A DNA stretch of 64,000 bases from Micromonospora sp. WMMD1102 (GTDB lineage: Bacteria > Actinomycetota > Actinomycetes > Mycobacteriales > Micromonosporaceae). The notes beneath the pieces are model-generated. The model did no database searches. It saw nothing but the letters and a program-made list of their open reading frames with translations, and had not been told where the DNA came from. The stretch is taken from positions 744,001-808,000 of the forward strand of contig NZ_JARUBN010000001.1 of the NCBI RefSeq assembly GCF_029626265.1, given 5' to 3'. How positions within the stretch are numbered: the first letter of the stretch is position 1; each line of letters starts with the position of its first letter. Shown here one piece after another: positions 33,288-40,922 of the stretch. Both the position numbers and the translations under genes were made by a program.

Positions 33288-34019
33288 TCAGTGCGGGGCT
33301 TTGCGGGCCGGCCGGGTGAGCTGGGCGGTCAGCAGTCGGGGTGCTTCGGCGAGTGAGGGGCCGTACCAGGTGAGGTGTCGTCCGGAGACCAGGGCGCAGG
33401 GGGTGTCGGGGAATGCCTCGGGGCCGTCAGTGGGAGAGAACGGGTAGGGCTCGTCGGGCAGTACGACCAGGTCGGGTGCTGCGGCGCGCAGGTCGTCGAG
33501 GGTCGGCCGAGGGTACCGGTCGGAGGTGTCGTCGTAGAGGTTGCGTAGGCCGAGCCGGAGTAGCACGTCGGAGGTGAAGGTGTCGCCGCCGGCAACGATC
33601 CAGGGGCGCCGCCAGACTGGAACGATGACGGTGCGTGGCGGGATGGCCGGGGTGACGGCGGCCCAGGCGGCGCGGGCCTGTGCCAGCCACTCGGGCTCCT
33701 GACTGGTGCCGAGGTCTCGCAGCAGGTCGGCGAGTTCGTCGAGCGCCTGGTCGACGGTGCGGGGGTAGGTGAGCCGGACACGTACCCCGGCCGCCTCGAT
33801 CGCCTCGGCGTCGGAGCGCTGGTTCTCCTCGACGTTCATGAGTACGACGTCGGGGTGCAGGGCGAAAATGCGGTCGAGATCCGGGTACTTGCTGCCGCCG
33901 ACGCGGGGCACGTCCAGTCCGGCGGGGTGGGTGCAGTAGTCGGTGGCGCCGACGAGGAGCCCGGGCAGGGTGGCCGCGACGGCTTCGGTCAGCGACGGGA
34001 CCAGGGACACCACTCGCAT
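33288..34019 (-). CDS. Helical-backbone metal receptor (BtuF-like) without signal peptide
   Basis: This 243-residue protein of the cluster A-II binding fold starts directly with MRVVSLVPSLTEAVAATLPG, the mature-type N-terminus of BtuF, and has no signal peptide or lipobox. Later motifs are GGSKYPDLDRIFALHPDVVLMNVEENQ, RRPWIVAGGDTF and YPRPTLDDLRAAAPDLVVLPDEPYPF. Such cytoplasmic versions are often annotated as cobalamin-binding proteins; their role is unknown. It stands next to the cobalamin island and is transcribed in the same direction as the capture-protein gene behind it, but a strong hairpin separates the two. Confidence 0.75.
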   Translation of the reverse strand: MRVVSLVPSLTEAVAATLPGLLVGATDYCTHPAGLDVPRVGGSKYPDLDRIFALHPDVVLMNVEENQRSDAEAIEAAGVRVRLTYPRTVDQALDELADLLRDLGTSQEPEWLAQARAAWAAVTPAIPPRTVIVPVWRRPWIVAGGDTFTSDVLLRLGLRNLYDDTSDRYPRPTLDDLRAAAPDLVVLPDEPYPFSPTDGPEAFPDTPCALVSGRHLTWYGPSLAEAPRLLTAQLTRPARKAPH

Positions 34020-34061
34020 CGCTGTTCCTCCTGTCCGCGCTGGTGCCGGCCTATTCTGGCC

Positions 34062-34101
34062 GGTGCCGCGAGCCCACGCCCGGAGCGGGGCTCGCGGCAC
34101 C
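34062..34101 (-). terminator. Strong hairpin after the minus-strand capture-protein gene
   Basis: GGTGCCGCGAGCCC pairs with GGGCTCGCGGCACC (14 bp) across an 11- to 12-base loop. It lies 58 bases past the stop codon of the 34.2-35.6 kb gene. No U-tract is evident, as is usual in actinomycetes. Confidence 0.65.
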
Positions 34102-34158
34102 AGCAGTAGCGGGCGTGCAAGGAGCTACCGCAGGAGCGGGCGGCGGTGAGGGGTCAGG

Positions 34159-35574
34159 TCACGAACCGTAACGCAGGTGGACGACGTCGCCGACGGTGAT
34201 GGTTCCGCCGCGGGTGGCGCTCGTCGGGCTGCCGCCGTCGCGGGACATCTTCCAGGTGGTGGTGCCGGTGTTGGCGAGTCCGTTGATCGCGGTGATCGTG
34301 CCGGTGCCCGAGCTGGGGGTGACGCTGGTGACGCAGCCGGCTGGCGCGGCGCTGGTCGCGGCGGCGGTCAGGACGGTGCCGAGCGTCGTAGTGGCGGCGG
34401 TCGGGGTGAGGGTGACCGCGCAGGGCAGGACGGTGGTGCCGTTGTCGACGACGAGGGTGATCTTCGCCGGGGTGCCGGCGGTGAATCCGCTCGCCGCGAC
34501 CCATCTCGGGGCGCCGGCCGTGACCGGGGTGGGCGGTGCGGCGGTGAAGCCGCCGCCGCCGAGGGCGCGGACGGCGTCGACGGAGGCGTACCCGGAAGGG
34601 CTGGTGTCCGACGGCAGGTACTTGAAGCCGCCGCTGGACAGTTGCTGGGCGCGGAGGAAGTCGATCGGGGTGCGCCCGGCGGGGGTGGTGAAGTCGGCGC
34701 CCTGGCTCGGGATGCCGCAGGCGTTGAGGCCGGAGACGGCCCAGCCGTTGGAGTCGGTGTTCGCCCCGAACATGGAGTTGAACGCGCCGGTGGTGTTGAC
34801 CAGTTTGCCCTTGAGGAATGTCTTCGCCTGGACCACGTCGGCGTCGGTGTTCGGGACTCCGGCCGCGCAGAGGGCGGCCATGGCGGCGCCGGTCATGTCG
34901 ATGTCACTGGGCGCGGCGAGCTGAGACGGGTTGCCCTCGGCCTGGCTGTAGTTCCAGCCGCCGTCGTTGTGCTGGTTGTTGCGGATCCGGGTGACGGACA
35001 GGTCGAGCAGCCGTTGCGGGATCCGGGCGCTACCGGCCTGGGTCTTGGCCCCGGCGAGGGCGAGGACCGCGAAGACGGTGCCGTTGAAGTTCGCCGGTGG
35101 GCCGTAGTAGCCGGTGGTGCCGGTCTGCCAGTAGCCGACGACGTCGGCGATGAGGTTGCGGGAGGCGGAGACGCGGGCGGGGTCGATGCCGGCGGCGTAG
35201 GCGTTGAGGATGCCGCGTTCGTAGTCGGTGACGACGGGTGAGCCGCCGGGCCAGGAGACGGCGGACAGGTGGGTCTGGTACGCGGTGCGGGCGTTCTTGC
35301 TGGGGTCGCCGCCCGGGTACACGTCGACCGGGTGGGTGCCGGCGGCGGCGAAGGCGCTGAACGCCCATTCCAGGGACAGGCCGGCGCCGGCGTAGCTGCC
35401 GTCGGCGGCTTGCAGGGTTTTCAGGTACGCGACGCCGTTGTTCTTGGCCGTGGTGATCTGGGCCGGTGTGGACGTCGCGGCGGCCGGCGTGGCCACTGCC
35501 ACGACCAGTGCGGTGGCGGCCAGCGCGGTGGCGGCCAGTGCGGCCAGGGTGAGAGCAGGGCGCTTGCGGCGCAT
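34159..35574 (-). CDS. Secreted transcobalamin/intrinsic-factor-like protein, alpha barrel plus C-terminal beta domain
   Basis: This 471-residue exported protein is preceded by GGAGGA. The signal peptide (1-34) ends ATPAAATS. Residues about 40-370 form prenyltransferase/squalene-oxidase-type repeats: NNGVAYLKTLQAADGSYAG, then RIRNNQHNDGGWNYSQ, then IDFLRAQQLSSGGFKYLP. The last 95 residues form a separate beta domain ending GGTITVGDVVHLRYG, which resembles the C-terminal beta domain (DUF4430 fold) of transcobalamin. Eukaryotic B12 carriers have exactly this alpha-then-beta order. The gene stands behind a cobalamin riboswitch and divergent from a second gene of this kind. B12 binding is inferred from fold and control, not shown. 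Confidence 0.7.
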   Translation of the reverse strand: MRRKRPALTLAALAATALAATALVVAVATPAAATSTPAQITTAKNNGVAYLKTLQAADGSYAGAGLSLEWAFSAFAAAGTHPVDVYPGGDPSKNARTAYQTHLSAVSWPGGSPVVTDYERGILNAYAAGIDPARVSASRNLIADVVGYWQTGTTGYYGPPANFNGTVFAVLALAGAKTQAGSARIPQRLLDLSVTRIRNNQHNDGGWNYSQAEGNPSQLAAPSDIDMTGAAMAALCAAGVPNTDADVVQAKTFLKGKLVNTTGAFNSMFGANTDSNGWAVSGLNACGIPSQGADFTTPAGRTPIDFLRAQQLSSGGFKYLPSDTSPSGYASVDAVRALGGGGFTAAPPTPVTAGAPRWVAASGFTAGTPAKITLVVDNGTTVLPCAVTLTPTAATTTLGTVLTAAATSAAPAGCVTSVTPSSGTGTITAINGLANTGTTTWKMSRDGGSPTSATRGGTITVGDVVHLRYGS

Positions 35575-35689
35575 CGGGTTCCTCCAGGTCGGGGCGCGAC
35601 TCGGCCCCGAACCGCACCCGGACCGGACGGTGACGGGCGGCGGACTGCGAGGCGGGGCCGGACCCATGGGCGCGTGGGACGGATACCGC

Positions 35690-35830
35690 AGCTGGTACAT
35701 CGCCGCGTGGGTGTTCGGGCTCGGATGGTCACCCACCCCTACCGTTGCGCGTCAGCCCCGGACTTTGACCGGGTTCCCCCACACGTCGACGGCGGTGACG
35801 CTACGACAACGATCGACGTCGCGCTGTTAT
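35690..35830 (-). promoter_or_regulatory. Cobalamin riboswitch, compact type (minus strand)
   Basis: Read on the minus strand: GTGGGGGAACCCGGT, CAAAGTCCGGGG, CTGACGCGCAACGGTAG, and later GAGCCCGAACACCCAC, which closes on the first segment (GTGGG with CCCAC). These are the conserved core elements of the cobalamin family in the right order. The peripheral arms of the long class are missing. It lies about 120 bases before the secreted capture protein. Confidence 0.85.
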
Positions 35831-35869
35831 CCAGCCGACATCGGCGGGCGATTGACGCTGGCAAGACCA

Positions 35870-35990
35870 TTGTGTTGCGATGAAGTGCTCCAGCACCCAG
35901 GGGAAGCCGGTCAAATCCCGGCACTGGCCCGCAGCCGTAGGTTCCGCACCGTCGGGACGAGTCGGATTACCTGGCTGGAGATGCGTCAGC
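35870..35990 (+). promoter_or_regulatory. Cobalamin riboswitch, compact type (plus strand)
   Basis: Core elements: CCAGGGGAAGCCGGT, CAAATCCCGGC, CTGGCCCGCAGCCGTAG, and GAGTCGGATTACCTGGCTGG, which pairs back to CCAGCACCCAGG. It is set back to back with the minus-strand riboswitch, about 40 bases apart, so two divergent promoters must overlap between them. It controls the surface-anchored capture protein and probably the ECF operon behind it. Confidence 0.85.
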
Positions 35991-36080
35991 GTCGTCGAGG
36001 TCACGATGCGGGTACCGCACCGGGAAAGGCACCGGGCGGCGGCCGCGTCTACGCCGCTCACACCCCTGGAAGAGCCGCCC

Positions 36081-38780
36081 ATGCCGTCCCTCACCCGCCG
36101 ATGGTCCCGCCTCTGGGCCGCCGTCACCGCACTGCTCACCCTCGGCGTGACCGGGGTGGCGGTGGCGACCGTGGCCGCCGCCGATCCGATCGAGGCGTGC
36201 ACGCCGACCAGCGGCGCGGTCGTCGCCGTCGACTTCCGTCCGTGGGACGGTCAGGTGCTGCGGGGCTGCGACGCGACCCCGACGACCGGCTTCGACCTGT
36301 TGCACGAGGCCGGGTTCACCACGGCAGGCACGGCACACGACGGGCCGGGCTTCATCTGCCGGATCGGTAACGCGGCTTTCGACGGCGGCACCCAGTACCC
36401 GACGCCGGAGCGGGAGGCGTGCCAGCTCACCCCGCCCGCGACCGCGTACTGGTCGTACTGGTACGCCCCGCCGGGGCAGGACGGGTGGACGTACAGTCCG
36501 CTCGGTGCGATGGCGAAGGTGCCGGGGCCGGGGGAGGTGCAGGCGTGGGTCTACGGCGGCACCGACATCGGTGGTACGACAGGGAGGCCGACGTTCACCC
36601 CGGACGAGGTCCGAGCCGCCGGCCCCACGCCGTCTCCCACCGTCTCCCCGACTGCCGGTCCCGGCGGGCCGGGCGCCCCGCCGACCGAGGCGCAGATCGC
36701 CGCCGCCTCGTCCTACCTGGTGGGGAAGCTGACCGACGGTGACCATGTCTACAACCCGGATGGGCAGTTCGTCGACCACACCCGCAGCATCGTGGTCGCG
36801 ACGGCGCTCGCCGCCTCGGGCGGGCAGGACCCGACCCTGACGAAGATGCGCGACTACCTTGCCGCGCATGTGGAGGCGGCGGTCCTCCCCGACGGTGCCG
36901 ACGGGCTGCCCAACCAGTTCAACGCGGCCAACCTCGCGCTCCTGGTCACCATCACCGGCGGCGACCCGCATGACGTCGGCGGTCGAGACCTGTTGGCGGT
37001 GCTCACCGATCGGGTGTGTACGGCGGCCGACGCGGGCGCGGGCTGCACCGCGGCCGGGGACTTCGCCGGCTCGTACGCCCCGGTGACGCACGCGTTCGCG
37101 CTGCTCGCCCTGCGCCGCGCCGGGGTGACTCCACCGGCGGCCGCCTTCGAGCGGCTGTTGCAGTGGCAGTGCGCCGGGGGTGGGTTCGCCGACTCGCTGA
37201 TCGCGCCCGGTGACCCGTGCACACCGGATCCGGCGAACACCGGTGCGGCACTGCTTGCCCTGTCCGTACTCGGCGGGCACGATAGCGAGGTCACGGCCGC
37301 GAAGGCGTACCTGACGGGGGCGCAGCAGGCCGACGGCGGCTACCTGCCCTATGCCGGTGCCGGGGCGTCGGACAGCTACACCACCGCGATGGCGGCGCAG
37401 GGGCTACTCGCGGTCGGGGCGGCGGAGCCGGTCGCCGCGGCGCGCGGTTTCCTCGCCGCCCGGACGGCCGCCGACGGCGGCCTGAGCCCGGATGCGACGG
37501 TGACCGAGTCGGACCTGGTCGCGACCTCGGGCGCGCTGCCGACCCTGGCCGGGCAGAATCTCGCCACGCTGACGCATCCGCCGGGTGGGGAGCCGCCGCA
37601 GGGTCCGACACCGGATCTGGCCAAGGGTGTGGCGTGGCTCGTCGCCCCGACGCAGCTCGTCGACGGCCGCTACTACGAATCGTTCCCCGGCTTCCCCGAG
37701 TTCGGGCTGACGATCGACGGCGCGTTCGCGCTGGCCGCCGCCGGTCTCGACGACGCCAAGCTGCGGGCGATCACCGATTTCATCCGCAGCGGCGGCAAGG
37801 TCGGCGACAGTGAGTTCACCGTCGACAGTTGGCTGGGGATCGGCACCGAGTTTCCGTCCGGCGGCGCGATCGGCAAGGTCGCGCTCCTCGCCCAGGTCAC
37901 CGGCTACGACCCGGGCACCTTCGGCGGCCACGACCTGATCACCGCCCTGCACGACATCACCTGCACCACGGCCGACCCGGCGACCGGCTGCGCCGCCGCC
38001 GGGAACTACCGCAACGCGCCGTCGGTGTTCGCGCAGGTCCTGGGCATCATCGCGCAACTGCGGGCCGGGCGGACGCAGGACGCCGCCGCCCCGATCGAGT
38101 TCCTCAAGAGTCTCCAGCGGGCAAACGGCGCGTTCCCGAGCCTGATCCCGGCCGAGGGCAGCGGTGACGAGGTCGACAGTACGGCGATGGCCGCGATGGC
38201 CCTGGCGATGCTCCCCGACGACCCGGATGCCGTTACCGCCGTCGACAGGGCCCTCGGCTGGATCGCCAGCCAGCAACAGGCCGACGGCGGGTTCCCGGGC
38301 GCGGCCGGCATCTCCACCAACTCCACCGCGTTGGCGGTCCAGGGGATGACGCTGCGGCGCGGGACCTACAGCAACCAGATCGGTAAGGCGCTGGCGTTCC
38401 TGGCCGGGCAGCAGAACCTTGACGGCGGGTTCAATGTCGCCGCCGACGGGCAGGCAGGCTCCGACGTACGCGCCTCGACCCAGGTCGTCGGCGGCGCGAC
38501 CGGGATCTCGTTCGGCACGCTGCTACGGGACGTACACGACCTCGACCCTTCCCCGACGCCGTCCCCGTCGCACACCCCGTCCCCGTCGACCTCACCAACC
38601 CCGTCACCGTCGGTATCCAGCGAATCGAGCGCGACGCCGCCGCCGGACGCGATGCCGGTGACGGGCGCTTCGATCGTCTCGCTGACCCTCGGCGCGCTCT
38701 TCCTGATCATCGCCGGTGTGGTCCTGCTCGTCCTCGCCCGCCGCCGCCGGACCACCATCGACACGGCAGGCCGGTCATGA
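36081..38780 (+). CDS. Surface-anchored capture protein: beta domain, two alpha-repeat domains, sorting-type tail
   Basis: This 899-residue exported protein has a signal peptide (1-34), then a beta domain (35-155) with four Cys and the motif TAYWSYWYAPPGQDGWTYS. After a Pro/Thr linker come two prenyltransferase/squalene-oxidase-type repeat domains (about 190-500 and 515-800; repeats such as QQADGGYLPYAGAG and QQQADGGFPGAAG). A Ser/Pro/Thr stalk leads to MPVTG, a hydrophobic span and RRRR, the layout of a sortase-type or membrane anchor. Compared with transcobalamin, the domain order is reversed and the alpha part doubled. A role in B12 capture at the cell surface is inferred from fold, riboswitch and the ECF genes that follow with a 4-base overlap. 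Confidence 0.72.
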   Translation: MPSLTRRWSRLWAAVTALLTLGVTGVAVATVAAADPIEACTPTSGAVVAVDFRPWDGQVLRGCDATPTTGFDLLHEAGFTTAGTAHDGPGFICRIGNAAFDGGTQYPTPEREACQLTPPATAYWSYWYAPPGQDGWTYSPLGAMAKVPGPGEVQAWVYGGTDIGGTTGRPTFTPDEVRAAGPTPSPTVSPTAGPGGPGAPPTEAQIAAASSYLVGKLTDGDHVYNPDGQFVDHTRSIVVATALAASGGQDPTLTKMRDYLAAHVEAAVLPDGADGLPNQFNAANLALLVTITGGDPHDVGGRDLLAVLTDRVCTAADAGAGCTAAGDFAGSYAPVTHAFALLALRRAGVTPPAAAFERLLQWQCAGGGFADSLIAPGDPCTPDPANTGAALLALSVLGGHDSEVTAAKAYLTGAQQADGGYLPYAGAGASDSYTTAMAAQGLLAVGAAEPVAAARGFLAARTAADGGLSPDATVTESDLVATSGALPTLAGQNLATLTHPPGGEPPQGPTPDLAKGVAWLVAPTQLVDGRYYESFPGFPEFGLTIDGAFALAAAGLDDAKLRAITDFIRSGGKVGDSEFTVDSWLGIGTEFPSGGAIGKVALLAQVTGYDPGTFGGHDLITALHDITCTTADPATGCAAAGNYRNAPSVFAQVLGIIAQLRAGRTQDAAAPIEFLKSLQRANGAFPSLIPAEGSGDEVDSTAMAAMALAMLPDDPDAVTAVDRALGWIASQQQADGGFPGAAGISTNSTALAVQGMTLRRGTYSNQIGKALAFLAGQQNLDGGFNVAADGQAGSDVRASTQVVGGATGISFGTLLRDVHDLDPSPTPSPSHTPSPSTSPTPSPSVSSESSATPPPDAMPVTGASIVSLTLGALFLIIAGVVLLVLARRRRTTIDTAGRS

Positions 38781-39739
38781 TCCGCCGTATCGGCGTCGCC
38801 GTCGCCGCGTTGGCCGTGGTGCAGGCGGCGGCGGTCATCGCCCCGGCGTCCGCGTACGCGGCGCCGATGCCGTTGGGCCAGTGCACCACCCGCTCCGGGG
38901 TGATCCTCGCCGTCGACTTCAGCCGGTGGGGCGGTCCGCTGCTGCGCTCCTGCGGCACCACCCCGACGACCGGCTACCAGCTGCTCAACCAGGGTGGTTG
39001 GAAGACCGCCGGCACCGGACACGACGGGCCGGCGTTCATCTGCCGGATCGGGTACTCCGGCTTCCGCAACGGCACCCAGTACCCGCCGCCGAGCGAGGAG
39101 CGGTGTGTGCTGACTCCGCCGGCGTCGGCGTACTGGTCGTACTGGCATGCCGACCCTGGCACGAACACGTGGGAGTACAGCCAGCTCGGGGCGATGAGCT
39201 ACAAACCGAAGCCGGGCAGTGTCGATCTGTGGATCTTCGGGGGAACCGACATCGGCGGTACGAAGGGCCGGCCGACGTTCAGCCCGGACAGCGTCCGGGC
39301 CCACAACACCGCCCCGGTCCCGAATCCACCGCCGGCCCCGGCTCCGACCACCAACCGGCCCGCCCCCGGCGGCAACCCACCTCCGGCGCAGGCGCCCGCA
39401 CCACCCGCGACAGCCGACGACGCCACCACGGTGCCGGTGCCGACCGGTCCGACCGGCACCCTCGGCGGGACCCCGCCCGCCACGGTGTGGCCGTCCGGCG
39501 CACCGAGCCCGACGGCCTCGAACAGCGGCGCCGGGCCGACCGACACCGAGGGCAGCGGCGGCCCGACGGTGGTCGACGCCGTCCCCACCCGGGCCGCACC
39601 CGCCGACCGTGGCTCGGCCGGCCCGCTGCTGATCACCCTCGGCGTACTCGCGCTGCTCGGGAGCGGCGGCGCGGTACTCGGCTGGCGTCGCCGCCGTACC
39701 GGCTCGGACGCCGCGCCACCGGTGGAACCGGCACCGTGA
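38777..39739 (+). CDS. Membrane-anchored beta-domain protein (transcobalamin C-domain-like)
   Basis: This 320-residue exported protein overlaps the preceding gene (ATGA). After the signal peptide (1-29) a beta domain (about 33-150) closely resembles that of its neighbour: FICRIGYSGFRNGTQYP, ASAYWSYWHADPGTNTWEYS, with the same Cys pattern. Then come a Pro/Ala/Thr-rich stalk of about 130 residues, one membrane span (LLITLGVLALLGSGGAVLGW) and a basic tail. It may act as a docking or transfer partner that hands ligand from the larger capture protein to the ECF importer encoded next. Confidence 0.72.
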   Translation: MIRRIGVAVAALAVVQAAAVIAPASAYAAPMPLGQCTTRSGVILAVDFSRWGGPLLRSCGTTPTTGYQLLNQGGWKTAGTGHDGPAFICRIGYSGFRNGTQYPPPSEERCVLTPPASAYWSYWHADPGTNTWEYSQLGAMSYKPKPGSVDLWIFGGTDIGGTKGRPTFSPDSVRAHNTAPVPNPPPAPAPTTNRPAPGGNPPPAQAPAPPATADDATTVPVPTGPTGTLGGTPPATVWPSGAPSPTASNSGAGPTDTEGSGGPTVVDAVPTRAAPADRGSAGPLLITLGVLALLGSGGAVLGWRRRRTGSDAAPPVEPAP

Positions 39740-39785
39740 CCCGCGCTCGGTTCAGCACGCGGCCGCGCGTGGCGCCCGATCCGGC

Positions 39786-40922
39786 GTGAACACGGCGAGT
39801 CTTCGCGCCGCGCGGCTGCCCCGAGGGCTGCATCCGGTCGCCTGGTGGCTGTGGGCACTCGCCCTGGCCACGGCGGCCAGCCGCACCAGCAACCCGCTGC
39901 TGCTGGCCCTCATTTTCGCCGTACTCGGCTTCGTCGTCACCGTCCGCCGCACCGACGCGCCCTGGGCCAGGGCGTTCCACTACTACCTGATCCTCGCGCT
40001 GTCGGTCATCGTCATCCGGGTCGCGTTCCGGATCGTCTTCGCCACCGGCATCTCCCCCGAGGACCACATCCTGTTCCGGCTGCCGCATGTGCCGACCCCC
40101 GACTGGTATGCCGGAATCCAGATCGGCGGCCCGGTGTCGCTGGAGGCGACGCTGTCTGCCGCGCTGGACGGGCTCCGGTTGGCCTGCCTGCTGTGCTGCA
40201 TCGGCGCGGCGAACAGCCTCGCCAACCCGAAACGGGCGCTGAAGGTGCTGCCCGGCGCTCTCTACGAACTCGGCGTGGCCGTCACCGTCGCACTCAGCGT
40301 CGCACCGCAATTGGTGGAGAGCGTGCAGCGGGTCGCCCGGGCCCGCCGGCTGCGCGCCGGCCGCTCGCGGGGGCTGCGGGCGGTACGCGCGATCGCGCTG
40401 CCGGTGCTGCACGACGCGCTGGACCGGTCCCTGCGGCTGGCCGCCGCGATGGACTCCCGAGGCTACGGCCGGACCGGCACCGCCACCCGCACCTCCCGGC
40501 GCCTCACCGGCGCCCTGATGCTCACCGGCATGGCCGGCCTCTGCGTCGGCGTCTACGGCCTGCTCGATCCGAGCGTGCCCCGGCCCGTCAGCCTCGGCGC
40601 CCTGGCCACCGGCATCGTTCTGAGCGTCATCGGCCTGGCCGTCGGTGGGCGGCGGGTCTCCCGCAGCCGCTACCGTCCCGACCCGTGGCAGTGGCCGGAA
40701 TGGGTCGTCGCTGGCTGCGGCATTGTCACCGCCGTCGTCCTCACCGCCGGGACCGGTTACGACCCCGCCGAGCTGAACCCCGGCCTGTACCCGCTGACGT
40801 GGCCGACCCTGCCCCTGCTACCCACCGCCGCGATCCTCCTCGCGGCGCTCGCCGCGTTCGCCGCACCCCCACCACCACGGCCCAGACCGATCGCCGTTCC
40901 CGCCGCCGGAGCCCACCCGTGA
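39786..40922 (+). CDS. ecfT: ECF transporter T component (EcfT/CbiQ family)
   Basis: This 378-residue membrane protein couples the ATPase to the substrate-binding S protein. Several N-terminal spans are followed by the cytoplasmic coupling helices; the Ala-Arg-Gly-type motifs appear as RARRLRAG and AAAMDSRGYG. A GTG start is used. A hydrophobic C-terminal part with a Pro-rich tail is longer than in typical EcfT. It overlaps the ATPase gene by four bases. Confidence 0.85.
   Translation: MNTASLRAARLPRGLHPVAWWLWALALATAASRTSNPLLLALIFAVLGFVVTVRRTDAPWARAFHYYLILALSVIVIRVAFRIVFATGISPEDHILFRLPHVPTPDWYAGIQIGGPVSLEATLSAALDGLRLACLLCCIGAANSLANPKRALKVLPGALYELGVAVTVALSVAPQLVESVQRVARARRLRAGRSRGLRAVRAIALPVLHDALDRSLRLAAAMDSRGYGRTGTATRTSRRLTGALMLTGMAGLCVGVYGLLDPSVPRPVSLGALATGIVLSVIGLAVGGRRVSRSRYRPDPWQWPEWVVAGCGIVTAVVLTAGTGYDPAELNPGLYPLTWPTLPLLPTAAILLAALAAFAAPPPPRPRPIAVPAAGAHP

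Noticed and set aside
34051..34073. Palindrome GCCGGCCTATTCTGGCCGG as third Nur box
   Set aside because: Shares TATTC with the 26.2 kb box, but the spacing differs by one base and the TTGC/GCAA ends are missing; it overlaps the terminator region.
36081..38780. Terpene cyclase or prenyltransferase enzyme function
   Set aside because: The alpha repeats lack the catalytic DxDD-type motif and zinc ligands, and the protein is exported and anchored, so the fold is likely used for binding.
39845..40918. N-terminal extension of the fused ECF ATPase frame
   Set aside because: The frame is open but Arg-rich and overlaps the EcfT gene; the GTG at 40919 with GTGA coupling is the real start.
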